DNA of 64,000 nt from Papaver somniferum (lineage: Eukaryota > Streptophyta > Magnoliopsida > Ranunculales > Papaveraceae): NCBI RefSeq assembly GCF_003573695.1, contig NC_039363.1, positions 158,746,406 through 158,810,405 of the forward strand. Reading direction: 5' to 3'. The notes under the pieces were generated by a model. That model did not search any database. It was given only the letters and a program-made list of their open reading frames with translations, and was not told the DNA's origin. Positions 34,651-46,247 of the stretch are shown here, one piece after another (within the stretch, counting starts at the first letter, position 1; each line of letters begins with the position of its first letter). The position numbers and the translations under genes were made by a program.

Positions 34651-37300
34651 ATATTATTATTATTATTTTTTTAAATTATTATTATTATTATTAATAAAAA
34701 ATATTTACAAGAGAGAAATATTTACACGGGAATGGTTGGTAATCGGGCAACAGTTTGTGCACCGACACCTTTCTGGATAGCCAAACCTACCCTATGAAAA
34801 AGTAAACTTCCTACTTTGTTATTAGCATCATAATTGGCTAAGCAATTCTTCAATCTCTTCAAAAAAACGATAAAGTCATCACCAATTTCTCCTAGAGTGG
34901 TAAAGGCTAAGGCATAGAAGCTGTATCCATGAGTTGTGCACTTGTCTAAATATTTGTTGCGCTTATGACTAAGTGCCATAGAGATAGCACGCCCTGGTGT
35001 AAAATTGTGAATTCCGCCACCAGAAAAAGGCGAAACCCCAGTGACGTCGAAACAAGTGTCTCGACCATTGTCTCAATTGTAAACGAGGATATCGGAAGGC
35101 TTAAGGGCACTGTCATCTGCTGATACGAAGCCTAAAGTAGCCTCCTTCCTAGCTGCAACACCTATTCGGTAATAAATGTTCACAACAACATCTCTTACAA
35201 AATCGTGGAAAAACTTAACGCCAACCTCGCTCGCACAATGAAGAGCATAATCTTCTTAAGAATCCATCTCTCGGCCACAACATGAGCAAACATGAACCTC
35301 AGGGAATAAAAGAATACCTAACCGGTATTGGGAAACTGCTCGGAATTGTCTCGGACCAAGTGTTTGATTAAGTCCGGGGATGGGAATGGTCTTCAAGAAG
35401 TCGATTGCGTGCACAATCTGATTATTCTGCCACAATACTGCGTCCCTAGCTGTCATTGCAAACTTCTCTCTTAACAACTTAAAAAAATTGTACTGCCAAT
35501 GCTTTCATAGGATGGGGGCAGTAGAACTGATATTTAAGGAAGAGAGGCCACAAGCTTGCATATATTTGTTGAGGGAAAGTTGGTAGTTGTGACTCGGTAT
35601 TGATGTGTCAACAGAACTCAACATGGTGGACTGCAAGTGTTGTGTCTGAATGTGAGATGCCAAATAGCAGTAATGACTTGTATCAGCAACTGTATAAAAC
35701 ACCAAAGCCACCACAGTTAATAGGAAAGGTAACCATTCTTTGTTGAAGAGGCCCAAAGCCAGCTCCGTCTCCTGTGATCAGATGTCGAAGATATTATAGT
35801 AAGTGTTGATCGTAATGATGTATGGCTGGTTGCAGAACTTGGGGAGAGGTAGTGCGGAGTATGAAATATAATCTTGAAACCCCTGTACAATTGCGCAAGA
35901 GTAATAGTTCACTTTGTGGATCCTGCAATTTCTTAACCGAGTTCATGAGGTGAATGGTTTTGTCAACTCTGAGCATAACCATATCACTGTTACACCCTCC
36001 ACAGGCCTTCCTATGGTGGTTTTGTAAACTCTGAGCATAACCATATCACTTTTAGGATCGGTAGAAGACCAGAAGATCTCCGTCTTTTGTATGTTCAAGT
36101 GCAGGCCTCTTGATCCCACCTTCTTGTCGAATAATATCGAGGGATTTGGCGACCTCCAGCGTGTCTCCAATGATAGTCCCATCGTCAAGATACCAAGCAT
36201 GCATATCTAACTTACATTGAGAAGCAATATTGCAGGCGAGAGGATGCAGAACTAATGCAAACAAAAGAGGGCCAAGGGGATCACCTTGTTGCACCCTTTG
36301 AGTTGATGACAGAACATGCTCATTATATTATAATTTAGTGGGTTGAGCATAACAAAAATCAACCCACTTGGAAATACTAGAACATCGAGTTATGACTTCC
36401 CTAATTAGAGTTGTCCTATCAACCAAATTGAATGCATTTGAAAAATCCACGAGCATCATTGTAAGATTGGTTTGTTTACCTTTCAATTACAGCATTTTGT
36501 TAGCTGCATGTAAGATACTCTCAGCCCCACAGGGAATCCCCACACCAAACTGATAGTTCCCCAAGTATTTAGCCATTTCCTTTCCAACTGACATTGCGGC
36601 AATTTTAGAACACATCCTCCTCCAGATTGTCCCAACTGCGACGGTCCGAAGACCTCCATCAGGCTTGAGCAGTGGCGTAAGTAGAGCGCTAGCAATATAC
36701 TTCCCAAGAGCAGTAGGGCAACTACCAGATAGCCATAAATTTACAACACCCACCATTGAGGTGAGCAAATCTTCAGAAACTGCACCATCTTGGCCACTTA
36801 AGACATCCAATAAGTGCTGAGCCTTAAGACCGTCTCGACCGTAGGATGCCCCTTTGGGGAACTCCTAATTGCGTCTAGCACTGCTTTACTATTTACTGAA
36901 ACAGGCTCAGCCGTAATAACATCTGAGGGTATAACAGGTTGGGGTGCTGGAGGATGTTTTTGTTGCAAACTATGTAAAGTGTCAGAGTTAAAAGGAGCTA
37001 CACCATTAGATGATAAGATTCAAATAGAAGCATTGTAGTGTCCACAGCTTAACATTTTCCTGCACGCTTCTACATTGGATTTATGCTTCCTTCTACATGC
37101 TTGCTTTCTTCCTTGTTGATTCTCCTTTTGCACCTGAAGAATCTGATGAACCAAAGTAACGCATCCGTTTGGTTCTCTCCATTTTTCCAGCGCATTATTA
37201 ACTAAGACTATTTGTAGTCTCTTCCGGTTACCAGACCTCTCTTCTGTGGAGCTTTTAGGAAAGTAGAGATTTAGAGTGCACACAGGCAAGAGAAGCAACT
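34650..37300 (-). mobile_element. Non-LTR retrotransposon copy 'a', 5'-truncated
   Basis: The minus-strand element runs from about 37300 to a 3' tail of (TAA)n-type repeats at about 34650-34700. It is the most complete of three tandemly arranged copies. It includes part of the region before the RT, the RT, and the C-terminal zinc/endonuclease-like region. A 61-bp internal duplication (35957-35992 repeated at 36018-36053) is visible. The simple-repeat tail and 5' truncation are typical of target-primed reverse transcription. Confidence 0.8.
34722..37298 (-). pseudogene. Non-LTR reverse transcriptase polyprotein, copy a (RT plus CCHC and endonuclease-like C-terminus)
   Basis: Read with frameshifts on the minus strand: a basic cysteine-bearing N-terminal part (37298-37020), then SYGRDGLKAQHLLD near 36840, LTPLLKPDGGLRT and FGVGIPCGAE (36810-36487). 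Next come QQGDPLGPLLFAL and the catalytic WYLDDGT box (YLDD at 36181-36192). A thumb region reads RLATLPIKDGG-like and LASHIQTQ (35756-35640). The C-terminus has CSCCGREM..ALHC (zinc-like) and KPSDILVYN followed about 14 residues later by FDVTGVSPF. The RT would copy element RNA at a nicked target, and the C-terminal domain could be the nicking enzyme. Several stops and frameshifts show it is dead. Clade not assigned. Confidence 0.78.
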
Positions 37301-37359
37301 GAAAACATATTAAATAATTATTAAATCCAAACTAATAACATATTAAATCCGTTTGGATT

Positions 37360-37765
37360 TATTATTATTATTATTATTGTTTATTTTTTTCTTTTTTTTC
37401 TTAATTATAATTTTTATTTACATGGGGTTGGTTGGGAGCCTAGCAACAAGTTGCGCCCCAACTCCTTTTTGAATAGCTAAACCTATCCTATGAAAAATAA
37501 AATTGCCTGTCTTAGAATTAGCATCATAATTGGTTAAGCAATTTCTCAACCGGTTCAAAAAAGCAATAAAATCATCTCCTAATTCACCTAAAATAGAAAA
37601 GGCTAAAACTCCAAACCTGTAGCCATGAGATGTGCAAGTGTCCAAGTATTTGGCACACTTGCGATGGATGGCCATAGGAATAGCATGTCCAGGAACAAAG
37701 CTGCGAAGTCCACCACCTGTGAAGGGCGAAACCCTGTAACGTCAAGGCAAGTGTCTTGACCGTTT
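37360..37765 (-). mobile_element. Non-LTR retrotransposon copy 'b', short 3' fragment
   Basis: Only the last ~115 codons of the polyprotein remain (37418-37765). They are parallel to the end of copies a and c (KYLDTCTSHGYRF, LGELGDDFIAFLNRL, GLAIQKGVGAQLVARLP), followed by an ATT/AAT-repeat tail at 37360-37380. The upstream part (DTCLDVTGF) is frameshifted. Strong 5' truncation is typical of LINE insertions. Confidence 0.78.
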
Positions 37766-37870
37766 ATATACCATTTCATTTAATTTACCAAACTATTTTA
37801 TATACCATTTCATTTATTATTATTATCATTTCCAAACTATTTTATATACCATTTCATTTAATTTACCAAT
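37766..37870. repeat. Short tandem repeat TTTATATACCATTTCATTTA, about 3 copies
   Basis: Three copies of this phrase, with linkers ATTTACCAAACTA and TTATTATTATCATTTCCAAACTA, lie between LINE copies b and c. Confidence 0.7.
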
Positions 37871-37900
37871 AATAAAAATAAAATATATTAAATAATTATT

Positions 37901-39690
37901 GAAAGATGCTACAAAGGGATTTTATAGAAAAGAAACAAAGAGTAGTAATTACACAGGATTGACCGGTAGAGTTGGGAGACTAGCAAAAAATTGTGCCCCA
38001 ACACCTTTTTGAGTGGCTACTCAAATCCTTTGAAAAGGAGAACTGCCTATCTTATAGTTAGTGTCATGGTTAGATAAACAATTTTTCAATCTATTTAGAG
38101 AAACAATAAAATCATCTCCCAGCTCACCTAGTGTTGAGAAGTCTAAAACATCAAAGCCATAACCATGAGTCGTGCATTTGTCTAACTACTTGGTGCGTTT
38201 GCGACTAATAACATCAGAAATAGCACGTCCCGGTGTGAAACTACGAATACCATCACCCGCAAAAGGTGAGACTCCAGTGATATCAAGGCAAGTGTCTTGA
38301 CCATTATCCCAATTATGAACAAGAAGATCTATCGGTTTTAAACCCTTGCCATCATCTAAAAAACCCAACGAGACTTCCTTTCTAGCGGCAATACCAGCTT
38401 TGTAACATATGTTCGTAACTACATCACGGACTAGATCATGTCTAAATTTAGGACCAACTTCATTGGCACAATGCATGGCATGATCACCAAAAGTGTCCAT
38501 GATACGGTTACAGCACGGACACACACTTCCCTCTGAAAATAGCGGCACGCCTAGACGGTACTGGATGACAGCACGAAACTGGCGCTTCCCAAGGTTCTGA
38601 TTAAGGCCTGCAATTGGGAGATCCTTAAGGAAGTCCAAAGCATGGGTCATCTGATTACTCTGCCAAGGAAACATCTCTATTGTACAGTGCAAATTTGTTG
38701 GGAAAATCTCTCTTAACAACAACAAAGTAGCGTATTGTCAATGCTTTTATGGGCCGTGGGGCATTATCTTTGATGTTGAAAGAAGAAGATGTAAGTCCGC
38801 AGATTTGCATGTACTGGTTGAGAGCTGACTGGAAAACAAGGCTCGGAGATGACACATCTGTGCTTCTTAAAATATAGACTACAAGGCTTGAGTCTGAATG
38901 TAAGAAGCGAGATAGTAGTATTGGCTGGTATCAGCCATATTATACACACCAAGCCCTCCATCTTTGATCGACAAAGTAGCAAGCCTTTGCTGAAGAGGTC
39001 CAAACCCAGTAACGTCACCTGTAATGAGATGTTGCAGATATTGAAATAGGTATTGATCATAGTGGGTGGTTACGGTACCAAGGACTTGAGGATTGGTAGT
39101 ATGAAGGGTAAAATAAAGCTTGGAAACACCAATACAGCTTTGCATGGGAAGGAGCTCACATTGTAGGTCTTTTAACTTCTTTACACAGTTCATGAGATGT
39201 AGAGTTTTGTCAACTCTAGAGATCACAAGGTCACTGCAGTACTGTGAATCAAGGATGACAGGTCCACCCAGCAGCTTAACACCCCCATTAGCTCTTCCAA
39301 TGTTACTCGGGAACACTCCATCTTCAAAGCTCCTAGGGTCCGGAGATGTCCAAAATACCTCTGTCTTGTTGATGTTTAAGAACAATCCCTTATTCCCCCA
39401 ATCACTCTGTTTTATCTTGAGTTCCTTAGAAACTTCCATATACCAAGCATGAAGGTCCAGAGTGCATTGTGTAGCTATCTTGCAGACGAGTGGGTGAAGA
39501 GTCAAGGCAAAAAGCAAGGGACCAAGTGGGTCACCTTGTTCCACACCTTGAGCTGAAGATAATGTTGACTCACCGTAGTATAATCTTGATGGATGTGCAC
39601 AGCAGAATTCCACCCATTTTGCTATACTTGGGCATTTACGCCTCACTTCTTGGATAAGAACAGTTCTATTAACCAGATTGAACACATTCC
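37901..39690 (-). mobile_element. Non-LTR retrotransposon copy 'c', flanked by a 12-bp direct repeat
   Basis: The minus-strand element is flanked by TAAATAATTATT at 37889-37900 (3' side) and 39691-39702 (5' side), a plausible target-site duplication. It is truncated within the RT domain. The CDS end (stop at 37949-37951) is followed by ~50 bp of tail without a clear poly(A). Confidence 0.75.
37949..39685 (-). pseudogene. Non-LTR reverse transcriptase fragment, copy c (catalytic loop deleted; zinc and PD-D regions kept)
   Basis: Frame 39685-38879 starts inside the RT (FNLVNRTVLI), has EQGDPLGPLLFAL, then reads LHAWYMEVSKELK where copy a has LHAWYLDDGT..EVAKSL. About ten codons containing both catalytic aspartates are lost without breaking the frame (near 39437). 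Frame 38725-38186 has the C-terminal module: C69/C72/H82/C86 (CPCCNRIM..GDHAMHC), then PID (D133) and, 15 residues on, LDIT (D148). This is the spacing of R2-type restriction-like endonucleases. A frameshift separates the two frames, and the last ~75 codons are further broken. This copy cannot polymerise. Confidence 0.8.
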
Positions 39691-39702
39691 TAAATAATTA
39701 TT

Positions 39703-39875
39703 TAGTTTTAATGTTATTATTTTTCTCGAAAACACAATGTTTCTCCTTTTCTTTTCCATGGCTTTGTTATACAGATTTGGGTTTTCTGGTTTCCTATTTC
39801 TAAGGCTTACGCATCACATACTAGAGTTTCAGCGTCACAAACTAGAACTTCTTTTGCTTCTCTATCACTGATCGC
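39703..39875. other. Short spacer between LINE copy c and element B
   Basis: No coding or repeat signature recognised. Confidence 0.4.
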
Positions 39876-42800
39876 TGTCGTAACACGTCAAACATAATTA
39901 CACTTTCTCACTCACAAAATATATAATGAAGTACTAGGTAAGAAAGGATCGTTCCCACAGAGAGGTCTTGGGATGTTATGTGTTTTGGTTTCCTAAAAAT
40001 AACAAGGGGGTTTTCTGATTTTATGTAAATAGAAATGCAAACAAATAAAAGTAAACAAATCTAATCAATAAGGTGAAAATATTGGTTAAGGATTTCATTT
40101 TCATTCACTAACATGTTTTTTTCTTAATAACTAGAATTGATATTTAATCTCTCTTTATATAAATCCCTATAATACCTTGTCGAAAGAATATCCCGCAAAT
40201 TTCCGGGTTTCATCACACTTAACATGTAAAACGATGCAAGTATGAATTCTACCAAAAGAATAACCTAACATGGAAAGCACACTAATAAAGTTCAATTCTC
40301 ATGGAGCATTAAGATTCATGAAATTAGGTTAATCAATGCAATTGAAATACATTGCGCAAATAATTCGAACAAAGGTCATGGTTCATATATGATTACAAGC
40401 ATATATCACTATAATCTATAACCATATTTATGCAACTTGTTTTCAAGGATATCGCTCGAATGACAAACCCTAAACTAGCTATAGTTATGAATATGAGTTC
40501 TACCAATTTGTAACTTGAAAAAACAAACAATCAAATCATGTTGTAATACGTCAATCATACAACTATATGCGCAGAAAATCATGAACGATAAATTGAGACA
40601 AAACAAATTCATTAAATAAAAGAACCATGTTTTCAAAATCCAACTCAAACCTTTCACCAATAATAAAATTCTAGCTCATGTTCATGGAGTTCATAACAAG
40701 AATAAAAAGAAAAAGTAGACGAAGATATCGAATAGAATAGAATCCTCTTCTTTAATATGTTTCTCCAATTCCCAAAAGGATACCCTTTCCAAACTTCGGT
40801 CAAGCCTTCAATCTCCCTTCTATCCTAAAGTCCTTGTCTCATAGGTCCTCCAAGCCCATGTGTGAAGACATCTCTTCTAGAGATTCTGGATCAAAATCGG
40901 GTCGCTGGATGCTGACATCATCACCGGAATCCGGTCACTGAAAAACTGACTCTGGTCACCTTTGTCATCGGGAACTGTCACCAGCAAATGCATACTTCCA
41001 ACAGCTCAACTCTACTTCTCTGCAGTGGAAACATTCACAAGAATCATCCAACCCAGTGCCTTGTTTCTTGCAAAAACGTACCCAAAAGCATGACCCGTAG
41101 CTCATATATCCGGCCGCCGAATCTTGCATCCGACTCATATCCCCTTCACGATTTAGTGAAACTTTATGATTCCGACTTTTCATTCCAAAATCCGGAAACG
41201 AGAACTAGTACCATCGCCGCACCAATTATGCTCACTTTTCATACTGTCTCTGCAGTTCTGGTTCAGGCACTCTGTCACTTCTCATGCCATCAAATCTCTA
41301 ACCTTGTCAGTCTTCTGTAACTGCAAGCTACTCCAGTCCAGCTGCACCTAGCATAACCACCACTTTAGCCATTAACATAAACTGGATCTGACTTCTAGCC
41401 CTTGCACAGCTGCAATATCATCTCTGTAAACAACTCATTGCATTCATTAGCACTGCACTGCAGTATCAGCCTATCCCATCACCTGCAACTTCAACTTCAA
41501 TCCGAAACCACAAGTTCATGTCAGCTTCATTGAAGAATCTACCAGGTACAACATACCTCCAACCCATTCACCATCAATTCCATCTCATTGACATCACAAC
41601 ATCAGAACTCAGCCATAACTCCGCCTGTAGTTTCAGTTTCATCTCAGGTCTCGTCTTCAGTTAACATACAACATCAAGACATAGCCCCCAATAACTTCAC
41701 ATCACCTCCAGTCATTTCCAAGCATACATTCATCACAACACTTCAACCACACTGAGTCGTCAGCTATGCTTTTTCCTGCTACACTCAGACTCTAGCTCAA
41801 ATCCACCAACATTCGATTTCCCTGCAATGCCAACATTAAATCTTCACCAGACTTTACAAAATGTGCATCAACTGGGTACCTCCATCTTCCATTACTTGCA
41901 ACTGCAAGATTTCAGTCACCACCAAATCCATGGAAACTAACCATTCTACTCATGACTGCAACTTCTCCTGTAGCTACACATCACCAGAACCATTACCAGC
42001 TATTCCCATATCTTCTTGTTCTTCCTTGTAGCCTTAGCAACTAGCAGAACCAGCTTCAGACACTGCACACTTCAATACCACCAGTGCCTTCAACTCCACT
42101 ACTAGTGCAAAAACACCAGTCACTCTCTTCTGGATTTCATCTCAACCCTATTTTATGCTCAAGTGCATCAGTCTCCATTCCAAATCATCACCAACACCTT
42201 CTCATCTCCAACACCTTGTCCACCAGCTCAGCCTGCAATCCATTTACCCATTCTGCAAACTTTCAATCCCATTCACTGCAACAGCAACAACCAGCTGGTG
42301 CTTATCATATCCACCAGTTCAAACCCATTCAATCCAGTTCTCAAATCGAGCCACTTCTGTTCCATCCTGGCTGTATAATAAATTCAAACGAAACCCATAT
42401 TTCCGGTATCAATTCAAATTTCTTCTTGAACTCTCACAGCCCACAGAGACCACCAACACAACAAAATCAACCAATTTTCCATCTCAGCCACTCTTCCCAT
42501 TTCCTCGCAACCACCTTCGATTCCAACGGTTGCAGCTTCAATTTCGAGTCATGTCTCTGCCAAGCACAAATTCATGGAGACAACTCAATCAAATCCATAT
42601 CATCCAACAGTTTCAGATCCCCTTTCAATCTCCACCAATTCTTCTTCATCTCAGCTCAAATGAGCTCTCAATCTTCATTTCCTGACAGTTCTCGACCTCA
42701 AACCAAATCTTGAAACACTAATTGTTTCCAGAGATCCTAATTGCCCTTGAATCTACTTCATCTCACTGATTTCAACAGCAGCAAGTTTTCTTCTTCAACT

Positions 42801-43318
42801 CTCAGCACAAACCATCAACAGATTCGAACCCAATGTAAATCTCTATTAGTCCTCACCATTAAGTACTCTTTGAACAACAACAACAGCTCTCATTTCCCCA
42901 TTTGAATGAAAAGAAGAGAAGTAGAATGTTGTCTGAATGAGTTGAGCTCGACCTATCTAGGTGAAGTAGTATGAGACGGATTTTAGCACCCAAGTGACCC
43001 ATAAAATGGATACAGGCTATCAAGATGAGTTTCCAATTTCATCACCGCATTAACTTCCTTGATCAGAATTCCGACTGCCTTTAGCATTTCTATGAAAACT
43101 TCATCTGACCTACCCTTGTCCTCGGATGAGATCCATATAGCACTTGCCCATGAAATGACACATTTGCCTTTTTTCGCCCATTTCTTCTTTCTTTTGCTCC
43201 AATGAATCCAAAACACCTATAAAACTCAAAACAAGTATAAAATACATAATTCACAAGAAAAATAACAAATAAAGCATAATCAATTGATAATAAATCAAGG
43301 CTTTTAAGACACCTATCA
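39876..43318 (-). repeat. 3' LTR of element B (boundary at 39876 tentative)
   Basis: The start (TGATAGGTGTCTTAAAAGCC on the minus strand, at 43318) is secure by comparison with element A. The far end is my best guess from a TG at 39876, with no second LTR to compare. The 3.4-kb span includes 41000-42960, which is G-poor on + and may be part of the LTR or an insertion. The 209- and 176-codon + frames there are composition artefacts. Confidence 0.5.
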
Positions 43319-44338
43319 AATTCCCTCACACTTAGACTTTGCTAGTCCTCGAGCAAACTAAACTCAAAATATATAAATCCCTTTCGTCGAGGTTACGGCT
43401 ACACTTATAACAAGATTTAAACCCCTAGGTGTCCCTAGTAGACGAGTTATACTCTCGTAAGGGTTTACAAGAGGTATACCCACAAAACCTTCACTCCAAA
43501 TTTCAACCACCTGTGAAAAATCTAGGAACGACACTAAACAATTTCCTTAATTGGCATATTCTCAATGACTATAGGAGGAAGCACCCTGATGAAAATCTAA
43601 TTCGTATATAAGTGACAGAACTCTGCTTAGAAATTCGAACAAAACCACAATTCTTGGAATCCAACTAACCATAATCACATGAATAGATTAAGAAGATGGA
43701 TATGGAGATATATGTTTGCGATGTTGACTAAGGTGAATGGTGTTTCCCATATCTATCTGAAGGTCACTGCCAAGATAAAACCTAAAAAACCTATTGGATT
43801 GAGATACTGGTTTGAATTATAGTATCAACACAACTAGCATAGGGAACCAGTGGTTGAAAATCTTAATTCTAGATCAAATCAGCTGGCATATACAAGGGAA
43901 CCAACAGTCCATTTTATTGAATAATAATAATAACTTTTTATTTTTTATTTTTCAATTTTTTTTCCTCGGGAGTTTTATCATTTTATTTTTTTATATATAA
44001 GGGAAAACTAACAAGGCTAAAAACTCTATATGAGAACACTCCCCCACACTTAAACTTTACATTATCCTCAATGTAAAATTTAGTCATTCTAAGTAAAATT
44101 TAAGGTGGGAAATTCATATAATGATATACAAAATAAGAATATAAAGATAAATTGCGTAAAAATAAATAAAAACATAGGAATATAATTACAAAACTGATAC
44201 TCCAACTCATAGCAACTTCTGAAGAATAGAGGATAAACACTAAACAAGCTATTTAGTTGGCATCTAATCCCAACTCAGCCAATATATACCTCGTCGTCAA
44301 GAAAAAATTCCATCTACTTAGAAAGACTAGTGGTCATT
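43319..44338 (-). other. 3' non-coding region of element B with purine tract
   Basis: Minus strand: homologous, block by block, to 61150-62400 of element A. Shared phrases include ACTGGTTCCCT..GCCAGTT, GACCTTCAGATAGATATGGG and a copy of GTTTTGTGGGTATACCTC. It ends in a purine-rich tract at the LTR junction (43319-43335). Confidence 0.7.
44059..44074 (-). promoter_or_regulatory. Conserved hairpin iii of element B
   Basis: Minus strand ACATTGAGGATAATGT: 5-bp stem ACATT/AATGT, followed by TTTAAGT and a G-run. The same element with a 6-bp stem lies at 61239-61254. Role unknown; RNA structure suspected. Confidence 0.6.
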
Positions 44339-45335
44339 CTAAATTATACAAAAATCTCTAAAAGTTAGAGTTTTGCCTACATCAATAAGAAAGGTAAGAA
44401 ATACGAAATCAGTGGGTTGCCTCCCGCTTAGCGCTTGGTTTAAAGTCGTCAGCCCGACTTGCAAGTTGAATTCTCCATACACCACCAATCTGAAAAGTTT
44501 GGGATCCACCCATAGCACCTGCTTTGCAAACATTCGCTTCGCACAAATATTAGTAATATAAAACAGAAACGAAGATATTGACCGATAAAAGTTTCCCCCA
44601 CACTTATTCTTGTCCAAACTTGGAAGTGTATAAAGAACATTGAATTCGGTAACTTCCACGGTTTCTTGTTCCAAAACCTTCATAGTATGAGAATCAAGTG
44701 TCTTTAATGACGGATATTGAGAAACAAATTTATTCAACAATATTCTCGAAGCACATACATTCAAAACAATAAGAGGTAAAGGAGAAGAAACAATATGCAA
44801 AGTTTTAGACAAACCTATCACAATCTCTTGTATTATGGAATCCTCTTTATCATTAAAAAATACAAGTGAATTACTCACATCTTGCATATTATGGTCCTCT
44901 ATCAAACTTTGCAACCATTCTTCGTCATTTTCTGCCTTAACCGAAGTCTCAATTAACATCATCACTATAATCATTTGCAAGCTCAATTGGGTCTTCCAAA
45001 TTATGGAACGAATAAGTCTCATTCTCAACATACTCGTCTTCGTTAGACTCAAACCTTGTTGCAAGGAAATTATTGTGAACACTAGTTTCATCATTATCAT
45101 GTACCTTTTGAGTAGGTGCTTGGTCATTATTAAGATCAAGAGTTGAGTCAACTACACTAATGTCATCAACTATCTCCAAAGGTTGGTCTTGTTCAACACA
45201 ATAATTCATTTCCTCTTTGTATTCATCAATGCCTTTCTTACATCGGAAACACCTCTTTGAAGCTCTTGGAGTGATCCATCTAAATTCTGAATATAGTGTT
45301 CTATTTGGTTATAAAGCTCGTTTGACAAGGCAAAG
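44339..45335 (-). pseudogene. Element B protein (homologue of the element A protein), frameshifted
   Basis: Minus strand. From 45335 the protein-like text LSNELYNQIEHYIQNLDGSL comes first, then an acidic stretch (45209-44949: EDEYVENETYSF, ELANDYSDDVN). A frame change leads into 44339-45151, whose coding part reads ETSVKAENDEEWLQSL, then QEIVIGLSKTLHI, LPLIVLNVCASRILL, ICAKRMFAKQ and VDPKLFRLVVYG. Element A shows, in the same order, REIVTSLSRDTENS, LPLTLRKSLHLGLDISASTI and EDPKLFRLLL. The protein is acidic in the N-terminal half and hydrophobic toward the end. I see no zinc knuckle, protease, RT or integrase, and cannot assign a function. Two or more frameshifts make it inactive. Confidence 0.65.
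44414..44460 (-). promoter_or_regulatory. Conserved hairpins i and ii of element B
   Basis: Minus strand: AAGTCGGGCTGACGACTT (44443-44460; stem AAGTC/GACTT, 8-nt loop) and GGGAGGCAACCC (44414-44425), separated by TAAACCAAGCGCTAAGC-like sequence. Element A has both at 61099-61116 and 61134-61145 with stems kept and loops partly changed. Confidence 0.6.
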
Positions 45336-45337
45336 GT

Positions 45338-46247
45338 TGTAAGGATTCGCAAACACGTCAACGCCATTAGACCGGTCAAGTGACGATTTAGCTGGTAAAT
45401 ATTTGATTAATTAAATATGAACATAAATTAGTGGAAATTAGTCCAACAATAATCATGCGATGAAACTATTACCACTGGATAGATCTTGAAAAGTTATTCG
45501 AGATGGATTTCTCGAACGTATCATTCGGATATCATACGAAGAAGAAAATCATCGGAATTGTATGAAGCGAAAAATGGTCATTTTTCCAGACAACCAAGTT
45601 TGACTGCCCATAACCAAAATATGGGTGCCTTCATAAAACCCATTGGTTTTGAATAAAACCAATCGTGTTGAGAAGAACTCGATACAATCTTCTCTTCTTT
45701 TTCTTTTTCTCTTCTGTAGTTCTTCCTTCTCTTTCATGTCGATTTCGAATCGAAGATTTAAGTGAGTATCAATCGAGGAAGATGAACATACGACATATAA
45801 GATGGTATTGTTGATGATGAAGTATCGATGGTGGGGTTTAGGAAGAATAAATCTAAGTAGTGAAGAAAATTAGGGTTTCTTTAATGATGATGGTTTGGAA
45901 GGAATTAAAGGATAGGTGTTGAAGAATCTGATGTGAAGAAAAATGTTATAGTATTAATTTGGGGATCTGGTTACAGAGAAGAAGATCAATTAAGAAATTT
46001 TCAGAATTAGGGTTTCGTGAAATTAAACTCAGAGAAGATGAAATTGATGTTGAAGAAAAATGATTGGAAACGGGTTTTCTGTTAAATGAACATATTAGGT
46101 AGAAATTTCAGGTGAAATCAAGTTTCAAGTGATGAACTGATAAATCAATGAATTAGGGTTTCCAGAGTTGATGTTCCTGAGATTGATTTGAAGAAGAAGA
46201 TTTTCAGATTTGTATGAGGTAAATCTTCTTACCCAATTTAAATAGTA
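45338..46247 (+). mobile_element. Giant-LTR family fragment, plus strand (LTR 5' part)
   Basis: TGTAAGGATTCGC opens it, followed by CGTCAACGCCATTAGACCGG, shared with the LTR start of the 25641-32181 element. About 900 bp of aligned but well-diverged LTR sequence follow, up to the GA-rich part (GAAGAAGAAGATTTTCAG). A Stowaway MITE abuts its end. It interrupts element B at 45337/45338. Confidence 0.72.

Larger units (their letters stand above)
39876..45337 (-). mobile_element. Non-autonomous gypsy-like element B, minus strand, 5' part lost
   Basis: In minus orientation: a protein-coding remnant (45335-44339), a conserved hairpin cassette, a ~1-kb 3' region and an LTR starting TGATAGGTGTC at 43318. 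The 3' region and the LTR junction (CTCGAGGACTAGCAAA... then a purine tract, then TGATAG) match element A at 61860-62410 (CTCGGGACTAGCAAATAATT... TGATAG). The element ends abruptly at 45337, where a giant-LTR sequence begins, so its 5' LTR and primer site are missing. Confidence 0.75.

Noticed and set aside
34650..34700. ATT-rich tract as a CRISPR-like or satellite array
   Set aside because: It is the simple-repeat 3' tail of a non-LTR retrotransposon.
42084..42713. 209- and 176-codon overlapping open frames on the plus strand
   Set aside because: They lie in a G-poor block, where stop codons are rare in several frames at once; both frames are Ser/His/Pro/Gln-rich with no domain, and the element here is transcribed from the other strand.
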